Positions 23,560 to 36,345 of a DNA stretch of 64,000 nucleotides are shown piece after piece. A program made the position numbers and the translations under genes. Origin of the DNA: Sphagnum compactum. Taxonomy: Eukaryota > Bryophyta > Sphagnopsida > Sphagnales. The notes under the pieces were generated by a model, which was given only the letters and a program-made list of their open reading frames with translations, made no database searches and was not told the origin of the DNA. The stretch spans positions 15,860,855 to 15,924,854 of the forward strand of contig OZ234501.1 of assembly GCA_965153455.1 (NCBI GenBank), read 5' to 3'. Numbering within the stretch: the stretch's first letter is position 1; each line of letters begins with the position of its first letter.

Positions 23560-24502
23560 AGTGGGTTCATCAAGGGACTTAGGAACGCGTCAGAGGGCTT
23601 GGGCAACTCCCCTTCCCAAGCTTGCAGCATTTCAGCTCTCCCTTTTTCATCTTTGAGTAGGGAAAAGTCAAAATTATGAGACGGTTTGTCAGGTATGTCA
23701 GGCTGACCCCATATGGATAGGACCAAGGGAGAGTGGTCGGAGAATTTTCGGATCGAAGCGGTCGCCTCAATTCTCCCACCTCTCGATCTAGATCTTGGGA
23801 AACGAGGAACTTGTCTATGCGTGAAATTGCCAAGTGTGCGCCGGATCTTCCGTTGTCGAAGGTGAATTCCTTTGCAGACATTTTTCGAAAGCTGTCAACC
23901 TGCCATGCGTCCACTAAGCCGTATTGGAGTGTTAGGTGGTGCCACGCGGTCGCCTCCCTTCTGTGCATCCGACGCTTACCAACCACCCCTCCGCGCTCAG
24001 TTTCTTCCCAGTGGTTGAAGTCGCCACCTAAGATGAAGTGGTCGGCAGCTAGATTTGCTTCACTCAACCGTTTCCACATCGACGCTCTCTCGTTTGAGGA
24101 GCATGCAGCATAAACGTTGATGATTGTTAGGGTATCAGTACCCAAAATCTGAAAGGTAATGAACTGTGCCCTGCCTTCTAAAAGAATATCGTTGGCACTG
24201 ATGAGGGGGGCAAGGGATTTGTCTACGAGAATGGAAGTGCCCGCGTTCATTCACTGTGAGCGCCCCATCGGTAGGCCATAGTTTCAAAAGGAAACGCCAT
24301 TCCAGAATTGGATCCCTTTTGTGGAGTTGGAGCAGTCTATTTTCCCCAGGTGGTGTTCCTGTAGAAGCAGTATTTGAGGGGTGGGGACCAGGGAGGAGAT
24401 CCAGGAACAGATTTCTTTTTGCTTGGAGGAGTTCTTCCCTAAGCCCCTCACATTTAAGGAGGAGACTGTGAGGGGCCTCTTATTCATGAGGTGGCTAGTC
24501 AA
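23560..24502 (-). pseudogene. LINE ORF2, AP-type endonuclease
   Basis: Minus strand: PLTVSSLNVRGLGKNSSKQK and LLLQEHH (the Asn and Glu of the APE-like active site) at 24480-24340, then IINVYAACS and FILGGDFNHW (catalytic Asp/Asn, near 24050), RIDKFLVS near 23800. A stop falls between the first two blocks near 24280, and a frameshift lies near 23690. In L1 elements this endonuclease nicks the target DNA to prime reverse transcription. The frame then runs into the inserted R1 repeat. Confidence 0.85.
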
Positions 24503-24677
24503 GGGCGGCTTGAGTGCCGATCGATCCCTGTGGTAGGAGGCTCCTCCGGGAGCTGTCTTCGTTCCATTCCCATTCGAGCTTTTGCGAGTTGGTGATAGTG
24601 GTGGTGTTATGTATGACCACGTTGGGAGTCTGAGAACGCCCCAGATCTAGCGGCGTGAAATGCTTCTTCTCAGCCGC

Positions 24678-27175
24678 TTATGGCGAGGTCTGGCGGCTGG
24701 CGGCCTTGTTTTTGTGAACTTGGCATTCTTCCCCTCCCACTCCCTGCTTTAGAAGAAGGCTGTGAGCTGGGGTGGCGAATTCTATTTCGTTGTTCATGCT
24801 TGAGATTGATTCGAAAGCTTTCCAGTGTAGGTGCTTTTTGTTCTGTATGCTGACGGGATTGGAGTCGGTGGGGATGTGGGCAAGAATGGTACATTCAGAT
24901 TCACCCCTGCTAGGCTCCTCTTGCCAGCTCCATTCGAGGTTGAGTTGGTCCTTCAACAGGAGTTTGTGTCTCAGAACGTTCTCCTCTATCCTGGTTGCTA
25001 TGTGTTGGATCAGTTCATCCATGGCCGGTTTGGAGGACCAGTCCTCTCTCTCAACCTCTATGATTCTGATGCCAATTGGAAGGTTGGGGAGGGCTTGGTT
25101 TCTGGAGTGTATTAGCACCTCCTTTTGAGGGCCTTTTTCTCTTGTGAGTACTGGCCAGACCCGGGCTTTGCAGAGATCTGCACTGGTTGGGAGAGGGATT
25201 CTTAAGGAGGTAAAGAAGGATTGATGGAGTTCTGAATACGTCTGACCTCTTTTCCCCCCTGGGGCTATGCTTGTTCGTGCGGTAGGGTGAGGAGATTGGT
25301 CGCTCTCCGGGCATATTGTGTCAATCCTTACCTTATTCTTTTTTTTCCCTTGGAATGTCCATCTTCCCTCTAGCTCTTCCGCGATTTTCCTATGAAAATC
25401 GGAGCTCTCATTTTCCTCGTTCAAAACTTCAAAAGGGTTTAGGTTGGCCCATTTTCCTTGCGTTGAGTCATTCTTCTCCCCCGAGAGATTGAAACTTAAT
25501 TTAGCTTTGGAGGTGTTGCTCCCATCCGTGCCTTCCACTAGAGTCGTGACTTTTGAAGGGATCACGTTGAAGTTACTCACTACCTGGTGAGTTAAGGAGG
25601 CTGACAACTCCCCCATTTCCTGGTCTTTTCCGATTTTGGTGGGAACATTTTGTCTTGTTTGAGCCCCTTCCGTTTGAGAAGTTGGTCCAGTTTCCCTTGA
25701 TGATTGCTTGCTCCAACTCCCTTGTCTCCTCTCGTTTCTGTGAGAGTGGGTGGTGGATTGGGTGGCTGATGTATCAGTAGGGCCCCGTGTTACCTTTTCA
25801 CTCCACGTTGGGGGAATGCTTACGGGAGCACTTCCGTTCCAAATTGGGATTTTAGTCATTGTGCAGGTTCGGGCAAAATGCCCAAATTGGCGGCATTTTC
25901 GGCATTGATTTGGGAGGCCCGAGTATAAGATTCTTTGTAGTGTAGTATCCTTCACGGTTGCCCCTTTTGCCATGGAGGGGATACGAATGTATCCAACGAG
26001 CTTGCTGATGTCATGGGTTTCCAGTGCGATCATGGGGCCGGCGGGTCTTTTTATGTATGAATCCTTTAGTTCTATTTCTAGAACTTCTCCAATTTTGCTG
26101 GCCATGATAATGAGAGCTTTTATGTTTCTGAATTATTTGTGAAGATCTGGGAATTGGACCTTTACTGTGTGTGAGAATAAGGTCTCAGCCCCTTGTACAT
26201 TGGCGTCAAAGTTTAGAATGTACCAGGAGAAGGAAAGGTTTAAACCGTTCCATTCCACTGTTGTTATTTTCTTGGCAAACTTAGCCCCTTCTTCATCTGT
26301 GAAAAGAACCTCGAAGAAGCCCTTTGTTAGCAAGGTGACTGATGTGTATGAGGCGGGCAAATGTAGTTTGAGGCAATCTTGAAGGGCTTTGATCGTGGGT
26401 CTACCACCCAGAGCTCTTCCGATCACCATTTTTTGTGCTTTACGGACAGCGCCTTCCTGCATTTCTAGCACCATTTCCGGTGGAAAATCCGCTTATAGCT
26501 CTAATTCATAGTCTACTAGCAATGATCCTTGGGGCTCTTCACCTAATGGTGGAGTGGATCCTGTCCCGTTGCCTGAAGGCGTGATCAGAGGGGGGGTGGA
26601 TGGGGCTAATGTTGGAGTTGTTGGTTTCCTTCTTTGTGTGAGCTTTGAACTTGACGCTTTAGCTTTGACGGTTGAGTGGTCTTCTTGGGCCACCTGCCCT
26701 GTTGCAATCACGTCCAAGTCCCCAAGACCAAATCTTGGTCCAACGCTTATAGCTGAAAGATCTGCTATGCATGTGGGGGAAGAGGTGAGGGGAGGTACCT
26801 AAATGAAATGGGCCGGATTTGGAGTCTTAGCCGCTTCTGCCACGCCTTGTGTTGGCATGAGAAGGGGATCGTGCGATTGTGGCGGTCGGTGGACGTTCTC
26901 ATTGTTGTGACCGCCATTACTCCCTGATCGAGCTGTTTCATCAGTTCTTGTGAAGAGCGGTTGGCGCGCTAAACCTCCAATAGTCGCCAAGACCGCTGGC
27001 GCTTTACTTCCATGATCTGGCTTCTTCAGGGGCGGGCTTTTCGGTGAAGGAATGCACGTCTTGGATCGAGTAACACGGTCGTTTTGTACCTGCGGGCCAA
27101 CAGATCGCTTGGTTAGAGCGCTTCCTTCTGAGCTGATCGGAGGCGAAGGGACTGGAGTGCCATCATTGCTAACTG
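24678..27175 (-). pseudogene. LINE ORF1, zinc-knuckle protein (DUF4283-like)
   Basis: A single minus-strand frame runs from about 27175 to the stop at 24678 and is broken by three in-frame stops (26799, 26493, 26133). It has a low-complexity Pro/Ser/Thr N-terminus, a DUF4283-like domain (26470-26140, with FFEVLFTDEEGAKFAK and FSWYILNFD) and a CCHC knuckle CRKCRQFGHFARTC near 25900, then a long polar tail. No start Met is certain; the frame is open to about 27190. Such ORF1 proteins coat LINE RNA. Confidence 0.8.
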
Positions 27176-27199
27176 CAACAAAATGCAGAGTGTTTTACA

Positions 27200-30100
27200 A
27201 TATTATTATGACTTTGTGGAATGGACTTGAAACATTTGATATTTCGATTAATCAGAACGTTTCTTAGTCATGTAGTTGTTCACTTTGCTTTTGCAACCCA
27301 TTCGAACCACAAATTGTCTCGTATCACTGTCATGCAAGTTTTTGTCTCCCAGGAATGACACTCATTGTGCATAAGCAGCACTGATCCTGAAATGAATGCA
27401 AAAAGAACTTACAGATCCCAAAGTTTGAAACCCAGCCAAAGAGAGCAATTCCAACAACATAAACACCATCAAAGGAGGTCTAGGTTTTTATATGACACCA
27501 ATGCTCAATGTCAGGACCTCTGGAAGCAGAAGATACAGGATCAAGTTTTCTGAATGTGGCAGTGCAAACACATAGCCAGCTTAACACCATAGTATCAGCT
27601 CCTGCTTTAGAATGCTGCATGATTGCAGGTCTACACCCTGTTCATCTAGTCTTGGGCTGGACTTTAAACAGTAGAGAGGCAGAGAGAAGGTGATGTGTGA
27701 TGCACCCTTGCAATTCCTCACCCATTTATTACCCCTGGCCAACAAACAAGGTCACAAGTAGATGGGTTGGCAGGAGAAAGGATTAGGAGTGGTCTTATGT
27801 GCACATGGTTTGTGTGTAGCAGCAGCAGATTTAATACAGTAGGCTTCCTCCAAACTTTTTTTGCTTTTTCTTTTTTGAAAGTTGGTATCCTCCGCATAAG
27901 CAGGTGTGCTCATGAGAAGGAGATGCCTGAAATCTTCGTGAAATCTGTATCCACAACCAGCCAGTGTCCCACAAGTGATATCCTCTTTCATCTCCAACCG
28001 GCACACTGTTTCAGTCATTCATCAATGCACAGAAAAAAGAGAATGGGGATCATCTGTGGGATGCTCATTGCATGCTCTCAACTTTTGGAGACGCAATTAC
28101 TTAATCCAACTCTGAAATGCTCAAAATCTGAAAAACAAACTATTCAACTTCAAATGAGAGTGTTCTCATTGCAGATAGTGAAATTTCACTGAACTTTGAC
28201 AAGTACTGCTAAAACTGAAAAAAGGCATCCACATGTGGACCTACAGCTGAACACATGCACCACAATCTATCAAAATTGTTGGCCAGGACTTGCGGCTAAA
28301 GGGGCGCACTCTGAGATTCAAGCCATTTGTTGTTTGATTGGAAGACTATGGGTTCAATGCTGCTTGCCTTCCCTGGCTGCTAGGTGTGGTTTGTGGAGTG
28401 AGAGCAGGCTTGGGAAGTCAATTGCTAATATACTGCATGCATACACATAAGGCTCTGAGTCTCTATCATGCAACATAACAGTGGGGTGGAATGGCTTCAA
28501 AGGTTTAGGTGAGCTAGGAGGATCTTTCATCAGCAGAAATATTTTCAATCATCCTGCTACATTTGTTGACTCTCTCACCACTGATCAGCTTCTGTCCTGG
28601 TATTGACAGACTGTGTCTTATCCTTACAGCAACCATACCGCCTTGACAACCTCTGTAAGCATGCAGCCTTTGTCCCTCTTTGCAGTATCTTATAATGTAA
28701 CTTTAATGTGCTATCTTATATCATCTGTATGAGTGGGGAGGCCTGAATAAATTAGTGCTCTATGATTTTAGATTGAAAAATCTTAAATTATGAACCCTAA
28801 ACCCTAAACCCTAATTTGTAAGGAGCTGTGTAAGGATCATACAGTACAATGCTGGTGGACACCTAAACATGTAAAGATTTCTTAGATTGAAAAATCTTAA
28901 AGTAATTTGTCTATTTTGAAATTCCCCATCATTTAAACATGTCATGCTAGCTCTATCCTAGTGATGCTTTAGAATTTTAAAAAAAAAGTTCAGATTTTTT
29001 AAAACCCGCACCCACCAGCACACATCCAGTGGATGTCCGCTATTACTCAGTTGTGGATGAACCTCAACTGAGTTAATATTTGGTTTCACCTTGGTAACCA
29101 ATTGTGTAGGAAATAGGTCTCATATATAGGTAGGAAAATAAGTAACTAAGATGGTTTACACATAGGAAAGGGCTGTTTTTTTACTAACTACTAACTACCT
29201 GCTTGTGGGTTGTTAGTGGGTAGGTACAAAAAGAAATGCAATTGAGTTAACCACCATGGTTAGCTAGTGAACTGAAACCCAATAGAAAATTGTTTACTGA
29301 TCACTTACCATTCATCCTTCATGGCGCACTGGTGGGTGCTGGTTCACTGTCGGCAGTTTTTTTTTTGGTAAGTTCTAGTAGGTAGCCAAGATTATAGAAG
29401 GATTCTGGTTTTTTTTTTCCTCTTACTTTCATTTCTAGTACATAGCCAAATTTGGCTGAATTATTTTATGGATGATTGCCACTTTGACTCTATCACAAAA
29501 TCGGTAAGAGAAACCTAAAGTCAACCTAACAAGAGGAACAAAAAGTCCTTGAAGAAACACGACAAATTATTTTCCGACAAACCCTTGGCCAGTTTTCCAA
29601 TGGAATCTTAGCTAAGATGATAAAATGAAGGGTAAAGTCAAACCACCACGCTGCAACGCACATGTGTAATATTTACTAATATGTAATTATACGTAACTTT
29701 ACCCAAATTTACTAACCTTGTAACGCCAAGTTACCTCCACTTTTGGCTAAATATTAGTAAATTTAAATATAATTACATGAAATGCCATTTATTGTATTCG
29801 GTGCCATTTCTTTCACTATTTAACTATTTCAATTAAAAAAATATTTAATAAGTCAATGGGATTGAAAACTTTTGTTAAATAGTAATAGAATTTTTGTACG
29901 AAATTTGAGGAGTAAGTTTTTCAGGAGCCCCCGACAGTAGGGGAACCTGACAGTGTAAAAAACTCCCTTTTTATTTCTCTGTGTATTTTGAGGGATCTAC
30001 CCCAGCAGAAGAACCCTAGAGTGTTATGTCGGGGAGCTCCCCCAATTCCCACGTTCCCATGGAAATATGTTCTCTTTTACGAAATGGGAAAGACGTGAGG

Positions 30101-30330
30101 AAATAGAAAGAGAGTTGTTTAAGTAAGGGGAGGTTCCAGTACTTGTGCATTCTCATGAGGTTTGGGAACACCCTCGGGCTCACGCCCTTGGTTGCCCCCT
30201 CCCACAGGAGACCGCACTCATACAGGAACACTCCCCTTACTTCATAACTGCAGAGGAAGATGCACAGTGTGAAACATTTCTGGGACTGAGCACACATAAC
30301 CCTACTACATGTCTTATTATTATATAATAT
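27200..30330. other. No recognisable gene
   Basis: Moderate-GC sequence with several open frames of 60-140 codons on both strands (longest 27767-28192, +). None shows recognisable motifs or a convincing exon chain. A short direct repeat GATTGAAAAATCTTAAA occurs at about 28771 and 28885. The telomere-type repeat at 28793-28814 lies here. Confidence 0.35.
28793..28814. repeat. Interstitial plant telomere-type repeat
   Basis: Three consecutive CCCTAAA units within AACCCTAAACCCTAAACCC. Too short to mean a chromosome end; such short runs are common in plant genomes, including near promoters (telo-box). Confidence 0.8.
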
Positions 30331-30335
30331 AAATA

Positions 30336-30558
30336 GGAAAATTTTAAATTCACACCTTTTTTGGTTAAATTCACACCCTTTCTTCGCGCGTCCGATTATA
30401 TGCAGATTATATGCAGACTAAACTCCATCTCCTATTGCGTTGCGCGTACTGTTTACAGGGGGGTGGGGCAGACACACTCAAATTTAATCTGCATATAATC
30501 GGACGTGCGAAGAAAGGGTGTGAATTTAACCAAAAAAGGTGTGAATTTAAAATTTTCC
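30336..30558. mobile_element. 223-bp MITE with long terminal inverted repeats and 8-bp target duplication
   Basis: The left end GGAAAATTTTAAATTCACAC is mirrored at the right end. The inverted repeats extend about 73 bp with a single mismatch (CGCGCG against CGCACG). TATAAATA flanks both sides (30328-30335 and 30559-30566). An 8-bp duplication is the hAT signature, although the terminal GGAAAA is not the usual hAT end. The near-perfect arms suggest a recent insertion. Confidence 0.85.
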
Positions 30559-31246
30559 TATAAATATGGGTTTGTCATTTCTTGCAATATTTAATGATTT
30601 TTGGAGAATACAAACTACCGATTATTATTGTCGGCTTCAGAATCCCAGCAATTTTTTGGGCAATGATTTTTTTTCCACTTGGGGATCCAGAAAAAGTGGG
30701 GCCTGGGAATGTGCAAAGTAACTTTTTTGAAAACAATTTCCCAAAGTTGCCATATTTTGCGGGTTTTTTTTCTGAAAATGTCATATTTACATAATAGGTT
30801 CTAAGAGGTTTTGAATATTTTTTTACTTTCCTCTTTTAACTGTAGCCAAAATTTGGCTAAGTCCCTTAGTGGATGATTTCGATTCCTCATACCTCACAAA
30901 ATTGCAAAAAAGAATCCTCTTTCAGACACCATATTTACCACATTTCATTTTGTAACAAAGTGCACAAGTAATGTGCAAGAACCTTGTCTGTAAATAGCTA
31001 TTACACATTCTAACTACCTATTATTTCACTCAAGATAACTAAGGAAACTAAACCCTAAACCAAATCCAGCAATTCCATTGGCCTGAAAAAGAAATCTTCA
31101 GCTTACACGCAATCCTATTCTGCTGAACATTGAAAATATTGATCCATTTAGACCCTTTCCACCATTAGTACTTTGAAATTCTCACAAACCAGGCACTGAG
31201 TGATGCTATGCCCTGGGCTCCCTGGGGACATCCCTTGGTTCTTGCC

Positions 31247-31401
31247 TATTTGTTCTTCGCTTTGGAACAAGATTTTCTTATTTGCTCCAAAAAAATTCTC
31301 TCACAAACCCACCAAACCCTATTATTATTCTTTGCTTTGCAATAAGATTTTCTTATTTGCTCCAAAGGAATTCTCTCACAAACCCACCAAACCCTATTAC
31401 A
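31247..31401. repeat. Tandem duplication, ~77-bp unit, two copies
   Basis: Two copies share AAGATTTTCTTATTTGCTCC and TCTCTCACAAACCCACCAAA, then CCCTATTA. Eight to ten differences separate them. Non-coding. Confidence 0.75.
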
Positions 31402-34035
31402 AATTGAACCCTTGGTTCACTCAACATAAATAAGCGCCGCTTTAGACAAGGGTCCAGGGCCCAAAAGCCCAGGTATCAATTTGAACCAAATTGAACCTTT
31501 CTTTGCATTAAAAAAATAAAATGATACAGTGAGTGTGTTGAAGATGCAATATAAACAATGGGTGATTGACATGTGAGAAAATTAAGTTAACTTTGGTTTT
31601 TTTCTTTTTCTTCTTTTTTTCTTCCATGATGTTTTTTTTTTCTTTTTAAAAAAAAATTTGTAATCTTATTACACACAATGATTTATTTTCCCTGCTTTTT
31701 CACTTTTTTCATCTTTATGTTTTATTGCAATCATTTTTTTGGGGTGTTTTCTTGTTTGGAATGGGAATCAATTTAGAGATCTCTTGTAAATTCAAATCTC
31801 TTATCACTTGTGAAAATTGATTCTGAACCTTTCACTTTTTGTTCCATCTTTTGATTCAACTCCATTTTGTGCACTTGAAAAGATTAAAAATGCATTCCTT
31901 CTAATGATCACCTTGCAAGGATCCACAAAACTAGCTATGTCAACTTTAAAATTGGTGAAAAATAGGGGAGTTGGTGTGCTTTCAACAATGTCTTTAATCC
32001 ATAGCATGTCTTCCATTTTCATAAAATTTGAACAACAAAGAAAAAAAACACAAAAAAAGACAACCTTGGACCTTGATTTACACTTTGATTCTCCAAACTA
32101 CGAGCTTTCCTTAAGCTTTTTTTTTTGGTTTGGACCAATTGGTTTTCCCTTCAAGACAATGCCATGTTAACTAAATCACAATTTGAATTGTCTTGGTCTT
32201 GGACCCTTGCCTAAAGATTGTGGAATTTATTTAAAGCTCTTGACCAATAGGGATGCTTGATTTCATTGGACCTTACTCCTTGGAGCCTTCTTTAAAGTGA
32301 CCCTAAATAATAAAATCAAATGACCAAATCCAACAATTCCATTAGTCATAACATTTGATTTTCACACATGCATACAGGCTTGTTTAACACCCTCTGTATG
32401 TATTTTAATAAACTCAATATCAGTTTCTGGACTACATTTGCTCATAGGTTCAAACAAGTAGGGTTATAACACATAATTTTGTCCTTTCTCTCCGCTCTTT
32501 TTCAGTTTTTACTTACCTAGTTCAATTGATAGTCCAGAAACTGATTATTGGCCGAGAGGAGCCCAATTACCAATATAGTCTCGACCCATTCCTGCCTTGA
32601 CTGTGTTTGGTAATCCAGCTCATCTTACCAGTCACCTAATCTATCTATGAAGAAAGGTAGTTTGTTTTGTAGTTATGAGATCCATCGAACTGGGATGCTT
32701 CAGATTGTGTTCTTGGTGTCTTTGAAAAGCTCTCTACAAGGAGGAGTGCATGGGCTTGGTTCCACGATGTTTGGACTTGCAGTGCAAAAGTTTTTGAATA
32801 TTGAATGATTTTTTCACTGAAAATTAAATTAAATTGTAGCTAAAAAATTCGGAGTACGTGGAATGATCTTGATGAGCAGGATTTAATGGAATTTATTTTT
32901 TTGGTAAGATTTGGATTCGGAACGTGGGAGATATTGATTTAAAAAGGATTTCTGCCACTGAAAATTCAAATAAATTCCAAAAAACCAGGTTTTGGAAGGA
33001 AAAATCAGTTGAGGACGTGGTAACACTTGGGCCAAGGGCACAGGCCACTCTAGTACATATTATAGCCCCTGTCTGCACACGTCTCTGTATACAGACACGG
33101 TTCAAAAAGATTAGTGCACAAAAGTCAAGTCCCTGTGAGTGGAAACATTGGCCGAAAACAAAATAATAATATACAAGTATTGTACATAGTGTAATAATTA
33201 TTTAAATGCGTACCTATTTTGGTTTTGGTGACCTGAAGTCGGCAGATCAAAAGACGTGGACGCGCTATGCTAAATGGCGGGGACCAGCGGTTTTTTTCTT
33301 TCATTTTTGGGACTGTGTGGCATGGGTGACAACACCAAGCAGAGTGTGGATTCACATGTGGCGACAATTTCAGCTCTGTGGCAAAAAAAAACCTGGCTTC
33401 AGGCATTGTATTATAAGTGCACTTGGGCAATGTTATAACCATATAGATTGCAAGAGAGCTGGCATTAGCCTCTTTCTACTTGGTGTATAGATCTGGCTAC
33501 CAAACCTTTGCATCCCTCACTTTCTGGCTATCTACACTATTCTTATCCTAATAATATGACCAAAAAACATGACTAAGGGATTGCAAAATAGCACCCATGT
33601 ATCAAAACAAAAATGGGCTGACCCAAAACTTGTTGCAGTCATGAAAACGAAAAGACAAAACATTATTTGTACCAGTCTTGTCCATTTGTTGTCATCACAT
33701 TAGCCCAGCTCTTTTTGAATCAATATCTCCCACATATGACCATTGATTGTGATTTGCCACCTGTGGCAACTCCACTTGCACATGCATTGCCATAGAATTC
33801 TTTTAGCACCCCTAAATGGGTTGGAATAGTCATGTCTGCATCTGCTTGTAGCTAGTATTGGGGATAAACTATTCCCATGGCATTGAGTATCATTTGGCTG
33901 GGAAACCAAGCATGCAATTCTTCAATCAAGCCTGAAACACTCTTTGCTAATTCCAATCTCAACCAACAACCCAATTTTTCACATTAGTTAAACAATACTC
34001 CAATCTAAAATGAATTAACCTAGAAGTCTTACAAT

Positions 34036-34551
34036 CTAGAACAAACAAAATAACAAACAACAACAATATGAAAAAGGATTTTGGTTTTGCATCTTATGCT
34101 TACAATCAACTTTTACATGAACAAATGTTGTTTGTGTCATTGGAAGCATCATTCTTGTTTTTGAACAAACGACACCCAAATGAACCCATATTTTTTCACC
34201 ATTCAACACAAAAGCAAGGTGTTCAATAACATCAGAGTTGTAATATGTGACCCACTTCAAGTGGATTTGCTGATGATTGCATACCATCAAACCATTCAGT
34301 GATAAGAATTCATCACCAGGGAATGCAATGTTGTTATCAGAATATAGCTTATAATGTTGGCCTTGGCAAACCTCCATAGCTACAATGAAATCGTAGATAA
34401 AAACATCTCGTCTTTGAGCATTTTCAACAATGAACCAATTCCTTCCATCAATGGAAACACGACAGCAAGTCCAAGGAACAAATGCAGGTTTGTGAAAAGG
34501 TCTAAGTTGACCTGCAATAACAAGATTCCAATAGATTGCCACGTTAGACAA
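34036..34551 (-). CDS. Unrecognised 171-aa open frame, possibly part of a transposon
   Basis: I do not recognise this frame. It reads like real protein rather than shadow (VENAQRRDVFIYDFIVAMEV, LSLNGLMVCNHQQIHLKWV, NGEKIWVHLG), with hydrophobic spacing typical of a beta-rich fold and no low-complexity bias in the first 140 residues. The C-terminal 30 residues become Lys/Cys/Phe-rich and look like read-through. No promoter, start context or neighbouring exon could be identified. Minus-strand text at 33700-33850 (for example VELPQVANHNQWSYVGDID in another frame) may belong to the same unit, which would make this a broken element. A transposon-linked protein or a dying host gene are both possible. 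Confidence 0.3.
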   Translation of the reverse strand: MSNVAIYWNLVIAGQLRPFHKPAFVPWTCCRVSIDGRNWFIVENAQRRDVFIYDFIVAMEVCQGQHYKLYSDNNIAFPGDEFLSLNGLMVCNHQQIHLKWVTYYNSDVIEHLAFVLNGEKIWVHLGVVCSKTRMMLPMTQTTFVHVKVDCKHKMQNQNPFSYCCCLLFCLF

Positions 34552-35104
34552 CTAGAAAGTGGAAAATCCTCACATAGTCACAACAAAACATTTGTGAATG
34601 TTAGATCTTGTAAAGGTCGAAAAGTAGACCATTTTAAACCATAACAAATTAAAACATCCAAACATTTCTCATTAGAAGGTTTCACTTGATCAAAATTAAA
34701 ATGATTAGACCAACATCAAATATTCAAATTGTGTACATAATTGATCAAAGTTAATCAAAACGACCAATTGATATGAGCAAACTTCTATGATTAATTGAAT
34801 CAATCAAGTTTCAATGATATCAACCCAAATTTGTTATAGAGTCCAAATTCAAAGGTTTTATTACTAAAAAATGAAATCATTAAACTAACATCAAAATGAA
34901 AAATCAGACAAGACTGTGCGTCATTAAAAATTTCGATCAAATTGATCAAATGAATTTTTTCAAAAATAAAATAAAATCGATTATGAGTGCCAAACTTGAA
35001 GGATTTTTTATCAAGAATTTAGGAGTAGACCAATATTTGAATGAAGGAGTAGATAAATGAGTCATAGACAAGAAATTAGATTTTAGACTTGGGTGAAAAT
35101 TCTC

Positions 35105-35355
35105 TAAGATGTATCACACAAGACGGAAAGGGCCTAGTCCTTACTGTAGTCCTTTTTTATTCTATATTTTGATCCCCATATCAAACAATGAATCAAAAGT
35201 TGTCAAAAATTTTAGAAGGACTATATTTTTTATTTTTACAATTATAGATTTTATCATAATCATCCATAAATGTGTCTTTACATCGTAAAAAAAGACTATG
35301 TTAAAAAAAAAAAATGACGTTATGACAAGATTTTGGTACACCTTAAAAAATTTGC
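35105..35355. repeat. Dispersed ~250-bp repeat, copy 2 (partner at 2480-2745)
   Basis: Same order of blocks as the first copy, including the end TTTTGGTACACCTTAAA. Same orientation, about 32.6 kb away. The next R1 copy begins only 190 bp further on. Confidence 0.65.
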
Positions 35356-35544
35356 ACCCACTTTGATTTGATTCTCAATTTTTTGAAACCTAATATATTC
35401 TAATATGATTAATTGGTAAGTTTTAGAAAATTGAGAATCATAAGAAACAATTTGGGCATGTGAGGTTTCATTCACCTTTGCCGTTTGTATGGAATTTTGA
35501 TGGGCTTGCTTGATTGTAAGCAATGTTTTGTATTCTACCATGAT

Positions 35545-36345
35545 TGTAAGCAACTCTAGCCTTAGGTTCGCGATTAAGGTAGGGCTTACAAAGGTGTAGG
35601 CCAAGAGTGAAGCCCGGGAGTCACATTTCATGCTCCCAGGAATGTAGGAGTGAGCTCCCACTTTGGGAGTTGGAATCCTGATGGACTTTCAAATCTTCAG
35701 AGGGCGATTGTAGGGGTCAAAACTCAATGGATTGAAGAGTTCCTTATATTAATGAAAAGCCTTTGGAACTTAAATGTCTAAAATGAGCTCGCATGATCCA
35801 TTTGGGTACTTACAACATAAGTTATGGTCAAAAGAAGGGTCGGGAGTCAAAGTGCCAATTTGACTCCCAACGACTCAAAGTTGGGAATTGCTTTGATTTA
35901 TTTACGTTCAGGTGGTGTGCCACATATTATTAGAAAGCTCTCGATAAGGGATATAACTTTTCTTCAGACCTCATTTTAATTGGAGGTTTGCACAAAAAGT
36001 TATGGCCCTCCAAAGTTGTGGGAGTCCTAATTTCGAGAATTTTGGGATTTCCAAGTTGGGAGTCCCGAGACAAAAAGACATTTGAGTGCAAGCCCCGTGC
36101 CTAGGCATAGAGAATACTATAAGGGGGAAGGTGGTGGCTTCCCCCCAAGTCCGGGTCATTGTGAGTCTTATGAGTCCATGTTTGCCTTTGGCTTCTCATG
36201 CACCAAAAGTGCTCCAATTACGCATTGATCAACTTGTTGTTTGGTTTGTGAAGGTCCGTGTGAATAATTGACCTGTTTGTCATTCGTCCTAGTCCCCATC
36301 CTAGAGCTCCAACACGCCCCTCTACCCCCCAAAGTGTTGCAAGCT
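35545..36345 (+). repeat. Dispersed repeat R1, copy 3
   Basis: Begins TGTAAGCAACTCTAGCC (compare TGTTGCAACCCTAACC in copy 4), contains the 27-bp hairpin at 35842-35868, and ends near CGCCCCTCTACCCCCC at about 36330, a block also present near the far ends of copies 1 and 2. Non-coding. Confidence 0.75.

Larger units (their letters stand above)
19168..27200 (-). mobile_element. L1-type LINE retrotransposon, decayed, 5' and 3' ends uncertain
   Basis: Read on the minus strand the order is ORF1 (27175-24678, zinc-knuckle nucleic-acid-binding protein) and ORF2 (24502 to about 19650: endonuclease, reverse transcriptase, zf-RVT-like tail). Plant L1 elements have exactly this order. Both ORFs are broken. 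An R1 repeat (22774-23540) sits inside ORF2 between endonuclease and reverse transcriptase. I see no poly(A)/poly(T) tail at the low-coordinate end and no target duplication, so the limits are approximate. The sequence is more GC-rich than its surroundings. Confidence 0.8.
30570..35100. other. Mostly no recognisable gene
   Basis: AT-rich with homopolymer runs (for example around 31600-31760). It contains the small tandem duplication at 31247-31401 and one unrecognised minus-strand frame at 34036-34551. No other frame resembles a known protein and no splice chain is convincing. Confidence 0.35.

Noticed and set aside
27767-28192. 141-codon + strand frame
   Set aside because: No motif, no conserved partner and no splice context; the opposite strand is equally open over part of it.
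28793-28814. A chromosome end
   Set aside because: Only three CCCTAAA units, embedded in ordinary sequence on both sides.
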